Below are positions 6,815 through 14,177 of a stretch of 16,612 nt of DNA, in pieces (position 1 is the stretch's first letter; every line of letters begins with the position of its first letter). A model generated the notes under the pieces. The model saw nothing but the letters and a program-made list of their open reading frames with translations. It was not told the DNA's origin and did no database searches. The stretch is from Candidatus Izemoplasma sp. (GTDB lineage Bacteria; Bacillota_I; Bacilli_A; Izemoplasmatales; Izemoplasmataceae). The translations under genes were made by a program, and so were the position numbers. The DNA lies in NCBI GenBank assembly GCA_021736285.1, contig JAIPGE010000009.1, positions 1 to 16,612 of the forward strand, written 5' to 3'.

Positions 6815-7782
6815 CCTAGCATCACGCGAAGTAATATAGCTACCGGAATGGTGATAGCAGTGATTATGATGGTAATTGTATCAATCGTTTGCCATGTTAA
6901 TATATGCAGTCTAGTCCGTCTATTACCTGGTACAAAATTTCGTGCTTCCATTGCATTCGCAAGTTCATCACTTCGCTTAAAACTAATAATAAACATTGGC
7001 ACAAGTAAACTGATGATTTGCACGACTTTATCCTTTAATTTCCCCTCTTTAAAGTCAACACCGCGCGAAGCTTGTGCCAACATTATTTTATTGGCTTCGT
7101 CTAGAAGCGTTGGGATATAGCGTAAGGCTATACTAATAATCAGGGCAATTTCTTCGGCACTTACCTTTATGATCGATAGTGGTTTTAAAAGTTGTTCTAA
7201 CCCTAACGTTAAATCAGTTGGTTTCGTTGTAAGGGTTAAAATAGTTGAGAGCGTGACAATGATGATTAAGCGAACCATAATAAAGAAAGCACCTTGTAAC
7301 CCACCTGTATAAATAACCAACTGCCCTTGTGCGAATGGGTCTCCAATTGGATAATACATAAATATACTTAAGATACCAACAATCATCATTAAAAAGTATG
7401 AGATTTTAAATTTTATAAAGCGTTTTGTTATCATCCAAAAAAGAACAACACCAACCGCTAATAAAATAGTATAGAAACTATAATGTAATGTTTCATCTAG
7501 TATAATTCGACCTGTTTTAATAAACAATACTTGAAATGTAAATGTAAAGAAAAGCAAGACAATAATCGGACGTAATCCTTTAACAATTCTCCCAATCGGA
7601 ATCCCGCCAAGTTTTAAAATAACAAGCAAGACACTAAGTAATACAAGAATCTGAATTATATCTGTTAAAACAAACGTTGTGACCATAAGTAATATCAGGG
7701 CTAAAATTTTACTTCTAGGATCCATTTTATATAAAAAACTTGATCCAGGAATATATTGACCAATAACAATATTATTCATCAT
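6811..7782 (-). CDS. ecfT: ECF transporter T component (transmembrane)
   Basis: EcfT is the membrane scaffold that couples the two ATPases to exchangeable vitamin-binding S components. The 323-residue protein opens with I-G-Q-Y-I-P-G-S-S-F-L-Y-K-M-D-P-R-S-K, the conserved EcfT N-terminus. The cytoplasmic coupling helices carry A-Q-A-S-R-G-V-D-F (236-244) and A-N-A-M-E-A-R-N-F (275-283), the two Ala-Arg-Gly-like motifs that dock on EcfA. The second has Asn in place of Gly. At 323 aa it is about 55 residues longer than the usual 265-270; the extra length lies between about 90 and 165, as added hydrophobic segments. ATG 7782 overlaps the ecfA2 stop as ATGA, with AAGGA 6 nt upstream. No S component is encoded here, as expected for a group II (shared) ECF module. 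Confidence 0.93.
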   Translation of the reverse strand: MMNNIVIGQYIPGSSFLYKMDPRSKILALILLMVTTFVLTDIIQILVLLSVLLVILKLGGIPIGRIVKGLRPIIVLLFFTFTFQVLFIKTGRIILDETLHYSFYTILLAVGVVLFWMITKRFIKFKISYFLMMIVGILSIFMYYPIGDPFAQGQLVIYTGGLQGAFFIMVRLIIIVTLSTILTLTTKPTDLTLGLEQLLKPLSIIKVSAEEIALIISIALRYIPTLLDEANKIMLAQASRGVDFKEGKLKDKVVQIISLLVPMFIISFKRSDELANAMEARNFVPGNRRTRLHILTWQTIDTITIIITAITIPVAILLRVMLG

Positions 7783-8633
7783 ATCACATCCTTAATATGA
7801 TGAAATAATTGATCTATATTTTTAGGAAATGGACGCATTGAAATGCTGTATCTTTGCTCAAGTTGTTTGGTCATTTTGATTAAATCTGGCTCTTCTAAAT
7901 TCCACTTATTTAATGATTCATTATTAAATAGTGCTTCTGATGTGCCATCAAAAACCAGTTCTCCTTCACGCATAACAAGTACCCGTGAAGCAACTTGATG
8001 AACGATATTCATGTCGTGAGTAATAATAATAATTGTCTTATGATAGGTGTTATGGATTAGCGTAAAAAGATCTATTAATGCATCTCTTCCTTTTGGATCT
8101 AATCCGCTCGTTGGCTCATCAAGAACCAATATATCTGGTTCCATTGCTAAAATACCCGCGATCGACACACGTTTCTTTTCGCCACCACTTAGATTAAATG
8201 GACTTCTTTCTAAATATGATTCATCAAGGCCAACTTGTATAATCGCTTTTCTGGCACGTTGTTTAGCTTCTTCTTTAGAAATATTAAAGTTTCTTGGTCC
8301 AAACATAATATCACGCATCACTGTTTCTTCAAAAAGTTGGTATTCTGGAAATTGAAAAACAAGTCCTACCTTTTGTCGAAGTGGTGTAAGTTTTTGTTTT
8401 TTTGATTTACTATGATTGATCTTAATCCCATATATTTCAACTTGACCAGATGATGGTTTCATTAATGCATTCATATGTTGAACAAGTGTTGATTTGCCAC
8501 TACCGGTTTCACCAATTAAAGCGATAAACTCACCTGTCTTAGCAATGTCTAGGTTGATGTTTTTTAATGCATCAAATAAACTACCATCAGGACTACTGTA
8601 CTGATAACTTACTTCTGTAAACTTAATTGCCAT
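7779..8633 (-). CDS. ecfA2: ECF transporter ATPase A2
   Basis: This is one of two ATPase subunits of the ECF transporter, acting at the inner face of the membrane. The 284 residues show Walker A G-E-T-G-S-G-K-S-T (41-49), a Q-loop V-F-Q-F-P-E-Y-Q-L-F (92-101), the signature L-S-G-G-E (148-152), Walker B I-L-V-L-D-E-P-T-S-G-L-D-P (168-180) and the H-loop His206. The Q-F-P-E-Y-Q-L-F and D-E-P-T-S-G-L-D-P forms mark the A2 rather than the A1 paralogue. The start ATG lies inside the last 25 bases of ecfA1, with GAGGG 7 nt upstream. The C-terminal 60 residues are the extension typical of EcfA dimers. Confidence 0.95.
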   Translation of the reverse strand: MAIKFTEVSYQYSSPDGSLFDALKNINLDIAKTGEFIALIGETGSGKSTLVQHMNALMKPSSGQVEIYGIKINHSKSKKQKLTPLRQKVGLVFQFPEYQLFEETVMRDIMFGPRNFNISKEEAKQRARKAIIQVGLDESYLERSPFNLSGGEKKRVSIAGILAMEPDILVLDEPTSGLDPKGRDALIDLFTLIHNTYHKTIIIITHDMNIVHQVASRVLVMREGELVFDGTSEALFNNESLNKWNLEEPDLIKMTKQLEQRYSISMRPFPKNIDQLFHHIKDVI

Positions 8634-9409
8634 AAATAGTCCCTCAATTCTTCGTTAACAATGCCTGCTTCCTTGATTTTATGATACAATTTTAACGACG
8701 GTAATAATTCTAAGTTTGATTTATTTAATGTAACTTTATCTTGTAATACTTTTTTTGTTTTATCGTGTGTTAACAGTTGTCCTTCTTTTAGGTCAATGAT
8801 TTCATCTGATAACACTGCTTCTTTCATATCATGGGTGATTGTAATAATTGTTTTCCCTTGATGTTTAAGTTGTTGCATGAATGCTAAGATTTCATCACGC
8901 CCAATAGGGTCTAACATAGATGTCGCTTCATCAAAAATAATAATATCGGTATCCATTGCGAGTATCCCAGCAATAGCGACACGTTGCTTTTGTCCACCAC
9001 TGAGTTGATGAGGCTCTTTACTGAGATAGTCTTCCATTCCAACTTGTTTGGCGTATTTATCAATGCGTTTTGTAATTTCTTCTCGTGTAAAACATAAATT
9101 TTCCATACCAAAAGCAATGTCATCTTCTACAGTGACACCAACAAATTGATTGTCAGGATTTTGAAAGACAATACCTACTTTCTTTCGAACCTGATAAACT
9201 GTTTCTTCATTTAATACAATACCATCAACAGTGATTGATCCCTCTTTGGCTTTTAATAGGCCAACAATCAATTTAGCTAATGTTGACTTGCCACTTCCGT
9301 TATGGCCTAAAATACTGACCCATCTACCCTTATCTATCGTAAAAGAAACGTCTTTTAAGACGTCAGGTTGGCTATGGTAATCAAAAGACACATGCTCTAC
9401 TGTAATCAT
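8609..9409 (-). CDS. ecfA1: ECF transporter ATPase A1
   Basis: This is the partner ATPase of the ECF module. I choose ATG 9409 (266 aa, M-I-T-V-E-H-V-S-F) because GGAG at 9422-9419 sits 9 nt before it; the upstream GTG 9424 overlaps the Shine-Dalgarno and ATG 9415 is too close to it. Motifs are Walker A G-H-N-G-S-G-K-S-T (35-43), the Q-loop V-F-Q-N-P-D-N-Q-F-V-G, the signature L-S-G-G-Q, Walker B D-I-I-I-F-D-E-A-T-S-M-L-D-P and T-H-D-M with the switch His. The D-E-A-T-S-M-L-D-P form is diagnostic of A1. It is the first gene of the ecfA1-ecfA2-ecfT-truA unit. No terminator separates it from the CNNM gene upstream, so partial co-transcription is possible. Confidence 0.95.
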   Translation of the reverse strand: MITVEHVSFDYHSQPDVLKDVSFTIDKGRWVSILGHNGSGKSTLAKLIVGLLKAKEGSITVDGIVLNEETVYQVRKKVGIVFQNPDNQFVGVTVEDDIAFGMENLCFTREEITKRIDKYAKQVGMEDYLSKEPHQLSGGQKQRVAIAGILAMDTDIIIFDEATSMLDPIGRDEILAFMQQLKHQGKTIITITHDMKEAVLSDEIIDLKEGQLLTHDKTKKVLQDKVTLNKSNLELLPSLKLYHKIKEAGIVNEELRDYLWQLSLQK

Positions 9410-9429
9410 ATACATCAACTCCACAGGTC

Positions 9430-9438
9430 ATTATATCA
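9430..9438 (-). promoter_or_regulatory. Extended -10 promoter for ecfA1A2T-truA
   Basis: TGATATAAT on the minus strand (9438-9430) matches an extended -10 element, but no convincing -35 hexamer lies 16-18 bp upstream. It sits within the 68-bp gap between the CNNM stop and the ecfA1 start, with GGAG soon after it. Confidence 0.5.
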
Positions 9439-9477
9439 AAAACAATGACTTTTCTCACTAATAATAATCAATTTCTA

Positions 9478-10710
9478 TTATTCTTTAATAACAACTTTCA
9501 TTCGACTGCCCTCTTTTTGTAATATGATGTTTTCAATTTGGCATTTCCCATCTTCTTGATTGTCATTAAAACATGCCAATACGGTGTCATATTCTATCGG
9601 TAATGCTATTTTTAGCATATGGTTTAGCGTATCCATGGATAAATCATTATCGACATAATACGTAAATTCATTTTCCTTTTCAATCGGATCTACAACATCA
9701 TCATGTTCATCGTAAATATTACCCACGATTTCTTCTAAAATATCTTCAAGCGATGTAACCCCAATAAACTTACCATCGTCTGTCATTAAACAAGCAAGGT
9801 GCATACTGCTTTGTTTCATTTTTCTAAGAAGGTCATTGATTTTAATATCTTCAAAAACAATAAGCGGACGATGCATGATGTTGTGAATGTTAATTGTTTC
9901 TTGATCTCTAACTGCTTTTAATAAATCTTTTACAATTAACATACCGATAATGGCATCTTTATCAATATGGTAAACAGGAATCCGTGAGTAATTTGAATGA
10001 ATAACACGATCAATAATATCGTCAATTGGTAGGTTGTCATCAACCATAGTAACATGTTTGACGGGTGTCATGATCATTGTTGCGGTTAAATCATCAAATT
10101 GAAAAACACGTTCCATCATTGCCCGTTCTTGTTTTTCATATAACCCACTGAGGTGACCGTAAAGAATCATCTCTTTAATATCGTGTTCACTTATTTTTTC
10201 ATCATCAGTCTGTTTTTTTATCCCAAAAATCTTTAACACCAAACGCGTTGAATGCGATAAGAGCCAAACAAAAGGACGTGTTAGCAGCATTGAAAAATAC
10301 ACAACTGGTCCTGTAAACTTACTAACAACAATGTGATTACTCAGTGAGATTCGTTTAGGAACCAATTCACCAAAAACCAATGTAAAATAAGAGAGTAAGA
10401 AGGTCACAATGACCAAACTTGCTGTTTCGCTAATTGGTAATCCAATTGATGTTAACAAATTAGAAAAGTCAGCTTTTAAATTCGCACCTGCAAAGGCACT
10501 CGATAAAAATCCTGCCATAGTAATCATAACCTGAATTGTTGATAGATAACGGTTGGAGTTATCTTTTAAAGATTTAAGATACGTTTTTATCTTTGAAGAT
10601 TCTAATTGATCTATTTCGCGTTTTGTTAATTTTACAAGTGCCATTTCAGCCCCAGCAAAAAAACCATTGATACTTGTTAATAATATGATTAACAATAAAA
10701 TCCAACCCAT
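9478..10710 (-). CDS. CNNM/CorC (hemolysin C)-family membrane protein with CBS pair
   Basis: This is a 410-residue membrane protein of the CNNM family, implicated in magnesium or other divalent cation export. Domains in order: a DUF21/CNNM transmembrane domain (about 1-190) with G-F-F-A-G-A-E-M-A near the start and F-G-E-L-V-P-K-R (114-121); two CBS domains (about 213-268 and 277-332), the first with Y-S-R-I-P-V-Y (241-247), expected to sense adenine nucleotides; and a C-terminal CorC_HlyC domain (about 345-410). ATG 10710 is preceded by GGAG/GAGG-like sequence at normal spacing. It lies directly upstream of the ecf operon on the same strand, with 53-68 bp between them and no terminator. The name hemolysin is historical; nothing here suggests a toxin. 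Confidence 0.92.
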   Translation of the reverse strand: MGWILLLIILLTSINGFFAGAEMALVKLTKREIDQLESSKIKTYLKSLKDNSNRYLSTIQVMITMAGFLSSAFAGANLKADFSNLLTSIGLPISETASLVIVTFLLSYFTLVFGELVPKRISLSNHIVVSKFTGPVVYFSMLLTRPFVWLLSHSTRLVLKIFGIKKQTDDEKISEHDIKEMILYGHLSGLYEKQERAMMERVFQFDDLTATMIMTPVKHVTMVDDNLPIDDIIDRVIHSNYSRIPVYHIDKDAIIGMLIVKDLLKAVRDQETINIHNIMHRPLIVFEDIKINDLLRKMKQSSMHLACLMTDDGKFIGVTSLEDILEEIVGNIYDEHDDVVDPIEKENEFTYYVDNDLSMDTLNHMLKIALPIEYDTVLACFNDNQEDGKCQIENIILQKEGSRMKVVIKE

Positions 10711-10757
10711 AAAGACCTCTCCTCGAAAATGAAGTAATAGTTGTCAGTTCATTCTCT

Positions 10758-10763
10758 ATTATA
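10758..10763 (-). promoter_or_regulatory. -10 element for the CNNM gene
   Basis: TATAAT on the minus strand (10763-10758) lies 48 bp before the CNNM ATG. The -35 is weak: a TTTCAT is found 17 bp upstream. This is plausible but not strong. Confidence 0.4.
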
Positions 10764-10792
10764 CAACACTATTCCTATTTATGAAACAATGA

Positions 10793-10820
10793 AAACAGGT
10801 AACCAACTGGTTACCTGTTT
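10793..10820 (-). terminator. Strong hairpin after the binding-protein gene, weak U-tract
   Basis: A perfect 12-bp inverted repeat (10793-10804 with 10809-10820) closes a 4-nt loop. Read on the minus strand it is followed by TTTTCATTGTTTC, a broken U-tract. It lies about 140 bp past the binding-protein stop and upstream of the CNNM -10, and probably ends the sugar ABC transcript. Confidence 0.7.
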
Positions 10821-10960
10821 AAGTTTGTTCACTACCCTTAACAGCATGAACATTGTGAACTCGTATCAAATAAGAGGAGATACTTCTTAAATTCTATTAT
10901 GAACTTAAGCAACCACGCTAGTTCAAAGCGCTATTTATAAATTATTATTAGTTTTATAAA
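10821..10960. other. Gene-free 3' region of the binding-protein transcript
   Basis: No convincing gene is seen in these 140 bases. They hold a GTTCAC (10827-10832) / GTGAAC (10855-10860) inverted repeat and a hairpin at 10901-10924 (GAACT with AGTTC, AGC with GCT, one 2-nt bulge). An A-rich AGAGGAGA at 10873-10880 resembles a ribosome binding site on the plus strand but is about 19 nt from the next ATG, which opens only 13 codons. It is probably an untranslated tail. Confidence 0.4.
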
Positions 10961-10965
10961 TTATT
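10934..10965. repeat. 13-bp direct repeat at the binding-protein stop
   Basis: TTTATAAATTATT occurs at 10934-10946 and again at 10953-10965, 19 bp apart. The second copy includes the stop codon of the binding-protein gene. It may be a small slippage duplication at the gene end. Confidence 0.6.
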
Positions 10966-12457
10966 CTTGATAAGGTAAACCACTTTCACGATAGATTTCG
11001 TTGTATGTAGTTTCTAACTCATTATAGAAAGAGTTAAATGCTTCTGCTAAAGTTTCAGCTCCACTTTCACCTTTTTTATAAGCAGTTACATACTGTCCAA
11101 ATAGATTGTCTAATTGACGATCATATTTTGTTACATTATCAAATGAGATTTTTTCAGCTTCAGCTAGGAATGTTTGGTAATGATTCATTCCGCCTAATAC
11201 AGGATTACCTTCGTATTCTGCCATAACTTCGTTCATAACTGAAATTCTTGAATAAACATCGCCATTTTCCGCACGAGCAGTCATTCGTTCTGTATCAAAT
11301 AACATTGAACTAACAAAGTCGTAAGCTGCATCTTTCATTTCTGAATCTTTTCTAATATTAAGATAAGTACCACCCCAATAGTAGCTATTAGGACCAGATC
11401 CCATACCCCAGTTACCTTTAGGATCGCAATTATCAAAATCTTCTTGTTCTTGATCTGTTGGGTTTTCAGGAAGACTACATGTTTCACCACTTGCGTCTAC
11501 TTTTTCAACATTTGGTGCAATAACATAAAATAATCCCCATGTTGGTAATGTATAAGCCATTGTTTGGTATGTATTTCCTTCTGCATCTTCGAAGTTTTCA
11601 CCAATTCCGCCAAACCATTCACCAGACCACTCACCAATATTTGCAGTTAATGAATCAGCAATACTTTCACCATAAAGACCTTTAACAGCTTCCATATAGA
11701 TTTCTTGCTCCTCTAATCTATCAGCACTAATTTTACCATCAGCAGCTAACCAGCTTGATGCATCATCAGACCCTCTTGAGAAGAAGCGAATCGCATCATC
11801 ATTAGGGAATAAACGCCATGATGAATCATAGTCTTTTACTTCTTGTGAAGCTACAACTAAATTATCTAGTGAGTTAAATTTGTTTGCGCTAACCCAATCA
11901 GAGATATTTTGGTTGTAATTTCCGTCATCGCTTTCAGTTGGGAATCCTGTTTCGTCTCCCCATACTGCTGTAGCCATGTCAGTTTTAAAGAAAATTGCTC
12001 CTGGTGTAACTTGCCAAGATAATGCTTTAAGGTTACCGTCTTCAGGATCAACAGCTGACTCCCAAATATAACTTTGGAAATCATTTTTAGTCGCAGTGAA
12101 ATCAAGATCTTCATCTGCTTTCATTAATTCTTCAAGATTAGCTAAGTATCCAGCTTCCATAAAGTTTTGAACCATATCTAATTCACCAGTAAAAACATCT
12201 GGTGCACCATCACCTGTACGTAATGCTGGCATAACTTTAGATAGGTAATCATCGGTAGGTACAATAACAAATTCAACTTCCATACCTTCGTATTTTTGTC
12301 CTTCTTGTGTAAAGTTGTCTTTAAAATACTGAATATCGCCTTGTGTTTCTAATTCATCTGTAAATGACCAGATAACAAGTTTGTTTTCTTTTTTACCGCA
12401 TCCAGCTAATGAGACAGCTAATACAACAACACTTAAAAATAGTAATACTTTTTTCAT
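10961..12457 (-). CDS. ABC transporter substrate-binding lipoprotein for oligosaccharides
   Basis: This is an extracellular sugar-binding protein (family 1 solute-binding type) anchored to the membrane by lipid. The signal peptide M-K-K-V-L-L-F-L-S-V-V-V-L-A-V-S ends in a clear lipobox L-A-G-C with Cys20. Mature-protein features include a strand L-V-I-W-S-F-T-D-E-L, the P-A-L-R-T-G-D-G-A-P-D-V-F motif typical of this fold, W-G-L-F-Y-V near the middle, and W-G-G-T-Y-L-N-I-R. The protein is rich in Asp, Glu, Trp and Tyr, which suits binding of a longer glycan. Its 498 residues are longer than the common 420-440. AGGAGG lies just before ATG 12457. It is the last sugar gene on this strand but has its own promoter with operator-like sites, probably to make the binding protein in excess over the permeases. 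The substrate is inferred from the neighbouring GH94 gene only. Confidence 0.92.
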   Translation of the reverse strand: MKKVLLFLSVVVLAVSLAGCGKKENKLVIWSFTDELETQGDIQYFKDNFTQEGQKYEGMEVEFVIVPTDDYLSKVMPALRTGDGAPDVFTGELDMVQNFMEAGYLANLEELMKADEDLDFTATKNDFQSYIWESAVDPEDGNLKALSWQVTPGAIFFKTDMATAVWGDETGFPTESDDGNYNQNISDWVSANKFNSLDNLVVASQEVKDYDSSWRLFPNDDAIRFFSRGSDDASSWLAADGKISADRLEEQEIYMEAVKGLYGESIADSLTANIGEWSGEWFGGIGENFEDAEGNTYQTMAYTLPTWGLFYVIAPNVEKVDASGETCSLPENPTDQEQEDFDNCDPKGNWGMGSGPNSYYWGGTYLNIRKDSEMKDAAYDFVSSMLFDTERMTARAENGDVYSRISVMNEVMAEYEGNPVLGGMNHYQTFLAEAEKISFDNVTKYDRQLDNLFGQYVTAYKKGESGAETLAEAFNSFYNELETTYNEIYRESGLPYQE

Positions 12458-12489
12458 AATTCCTCCTAATTTTTTATTTCATCAATATC

Positions 12490-12518
12490 ATTATAATATA
12501 GAATGGATGCGTTTACAA
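12490..12518 (-). promoter_or_regulatory. Promoter of the binding-protein gene
   Basis: On the minus strand TTGTAA (12518-12513) and TATAAT (12495-12490) are 17 bp apart, a near-consensus sigma-A promoter. The start would be near 12483, giving a leader of about 26 nt before ATG 12457. Confidence 0.75.
12504..12517. promoter_or_regulatory. cre-like CcpA/LacI-family site overlapping the -35
   Basis: TGGATGCGTTTACA (its complement TGTAAACGCATCCA) matches the cre consensus TGWAARCGYTWNCW at all but one position on the minus strand. It covers most of the -35 hexamer, a location where binding would block transcription. Catabolite repression by CcpA is the simplest reading; a local LacI-family repressor is possible. 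Confidence 0.55.
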
Positions 12519-12521
12519 GGG

Positions 12522-12531
12522 AAACCGGTTT
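12522..12531. promoter_or_regulatory. Palindrome AAACCGGTTT, possible LacI-family operator
   Basis: A perfect 10-bp palindrome with a central CG pair lies just upstream of the -35 element, 4 bp from the cre-like site. LacI-family regulators of sugar genes often bind sites of this form. No regulator gene is in the window. Confidence 0.5.
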
Positions 12532-12613
12532 TTTTATTGTATAAGTATCATGAAATCAGTTTCGAAATTGCTTATATAACGCACAGTTATAAGGAAATAA
12601 GAACTGAGATATA

Positions 12614-13237
12614 TTAAAAATTTTTTTGTTCAAATACATCAACATAAACAATGTAGAATAAAATAATTCCGAGTGGTAGAAATAGAAAAAATGCAATCTG
12701 AGTTGTCTGAAAGATTAATCCAATCGAAACCAATGTTGATAAAATAGCTAAGAAACTCCGTATTGGGTTTGCATTAAATAAAATAAAAGCATAGAAATAA
12801 TAGTCTTTTATCTTTCTGTTCTCATCAACGGCCGTCAACATCAACGAACTAATAAATAAAACACCCAATAATTGATATAGTAATAAAAATTGTGCAACAA
12901 GTATAATACCATTAATATAATCAGGATACGCACCTATTAAAATCTCATTAAAATAAAAGATATTGAATAACAACAATAAAATAAAAATTGTGAGTGGATA
13001 TAACACCTTCAATGTTCTAAAAACATTACCTTTTATAAATGTAAAAAAAGAATATAAAACACCATTAAATTCATTGTAATGAACAAGTCTTCGTGTGATT
13101 GAAAACGTTGCTGTTAAGAGGACTGGAAATAATATAAATAAAGATAGTAAAGACCCTGCTATAAGCAGGGCATTTATTATAAATAATGTAATGATTATTT
13201 CAAATAATAAAAATATTTTATAAAGATTTGTTTTCAC
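12614..13237 (-). CDS. DUF624/YesL-like integral membrane protein
   Basis: This is a 207-residue hydrophobic protein with about five to six membrane segments. It resembles the DUF624 (YesL) family: two N-terminal hydrophobic stretches ending in L-F-P-V-L-L-T-A-T-F-S, a basic loop, then E-F-N-G-V-L-Y-S-F-F-T-F-I-K-G-N-V, which fits the usual F-F-x-x-F-K-x-N segment. DUF624 genes are commonly found beside oligosaccharide ABC transporter genes in Bacillota, and their role is unknown. The start is GTG 13237, with AAGGA about 10 nt upstream; it follows the second permease by 7 bp and is in the same operon. A 156-bp gap containing the binding-protein promoter comes next. The family call is moderately sure; the function is unknown. 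Confidence 0.7.
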   Translation of the reverse strand: MKTNLYKIFLLFEIIITLFIINALLIAGSLLSLFILFPVLLTATFSITRRLVHYNEFNGVLYSFFTFIKGNVFRTLKVLYPLTIFILLLLFNIFYFNEILIGAYPDYINGIILVAQFLLLYQLLGVLFISSLMLTAVDENRKIKDYYFYAFILFNANPIRSFLAILSTLVSIGLIFQTTQIAFFLFLPLGIILFYIVYVDVFEQKNF

Positions 13238-13244
13238 AAAATCA

Positions 13245-14177
13245 CTATCCTTTTACTGCTCCCGCAGCGATACTATCAACAAGATAACGGCTGAAGATAA
13301 TAAATGTAATAACAATTGGGAATATTGAAATAAATAATCCCATGTAAAGGGGACCTTGATTTTCATACCAAACCTGTGATCCCTTTAAATTTGCTAGTTG
13401 TAAAGGGAGAGTAAACTTCTCTGGACTATTTAAGATCACTCGAGCGCCTAAGTAGTTATTCCATGAAGCAATAAAGGTAAAGATTGACATAGTTGCGATG
13501 CCAGGCATCATTAATGGAAAGCCAATACGATGAAAAATGTATATCTCATTTGCGCCATCCATTCGAGCTGACTCAATAACTTCTTTATTTATCGTTCCAG
13601 CGGCATATTGTCTTAAGAAAAATACAGTTCCAACATTCGCAACAGCAGGTATAATTAACGCAGCCCGTGTATCCACAAGGCCAATAACACTCATAAATTC
13701 ATAGAATCCTAAGAATGCCAATTGAACAGGAACCATCATAAAAATAACAATGAAGGCAAAAAGATATTTATTTGCTTTAAACTTATAGATATAAAAGCCA
13801 AAAGCTGTTAAGGCTGAAAAATAAGCACTTAAGACAGTTACACTTGTTGAGATAAATAATGAATTGAAAAATCCACTTGTGATATTTGTGAATAATTTGA
13901 GTGTTTCCCAGTTTTCAACAAAATAACCCCCTGGACTTAATGATAACCCATTTTCTTGAATAGCTTGTCCGCTTCTAGTGGCATTCATTAATACCATTAC
14001 AAAAGGTACCATACTTACAGCTACTAGTACGATGAGCCCAAAATAAAGTGACATATAAACAACTACACGTTTCGTAAATTCTTTGTTTCCCATTTTTTCT
14101 TTTCGATTTTTAATGTGTCTTATTAATTGTTGCGGTTTGTCTTTTAATTGTTGGATGAAGTTATTTACTTTAGCCAT
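13245..14177 (-). CDS. ABC sugar permease, MalG-type
   Basis: This is one half of the membrane channel of the carbohydrate ABC importer. The 310 residues give about six membrane segments after an unusually long basic cytoplasmic N-terminus (about 38 residues, many Lys, Arg and Gln). The EAA coupling loop is E-V-I-E-S-A-R-M-D-G-A-N-E then P-L-M-M-P (199-225), which docks on the ATPase. The C-terminus D-S-I-A-A-G-A-V-K-G is typical for MalG-like (CUT1) permeases. ATG 14177 overlaps the upstream permease by 8 nt, with GAGG 8 nt before it. No ATPase gene is present, so a shared MsmK-like ATPase elsewhere is expected. Confidence 0.95.
   Translation of the reverse strand: MAKVNNFIQQLKDKPQQLIRHIKNRKEKMGNKEFTKRVVVYMSLYFGLIVLVAVSMVPFVMVLMNATRSGQAIQENGLSLSPGGYFVENWETLKLFTNITSGFFNSLFISTSVTVLSAYFSALTAFGFYIYKFKANKYLFAFIVIFMMVPVQLAFLGFYEFMSVIGLVDTRAALIIPAVANVGTVFFLRQYAAGTINKEVIESARMDGANEIYIFHRIGFPLMMPGIATMSIFTFIASWNNYLGARVILNSPEKFTLPLQLANLKGSQVWYENQGPLYMGLFISIFPIVITFIIFSRYLVDSIAAGAVKG

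Noticed and set aside
6848..7120. Plus-strand open frame of 90 codons
   Set aside because: It is antisense to ecfT, which has strong family motifs.
9410..9424. GTG 9424 or ATG 9415 as ecfA1 start
   Set aside because: GTG 9424 overlaps GGAG, and ATG 9415 lies only 3 nt after it; ATG 9409 has good spacing.
10899..10940. A 13-codon plus-strand peptide after a GAGGAG sequence
   Set aside because: The spacing from GGAG to ATG is about 19 nt and the peptide has no features; chance is more likely.
12575..12591. TATAAC-GCACA-GTTATA hairpin as a terminator after the DUF624 gene
   Set aside because: The stem has only 6 AT-rich pairs and no U-tract, so termination is not supported.
12381..12617. Plus-strand open frame of 78 codons over the binding-protein promoter
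   Set aside because: It covers the signal peptide region and promoter of the minus-strand gene and has no matching features or ribosome binding site.
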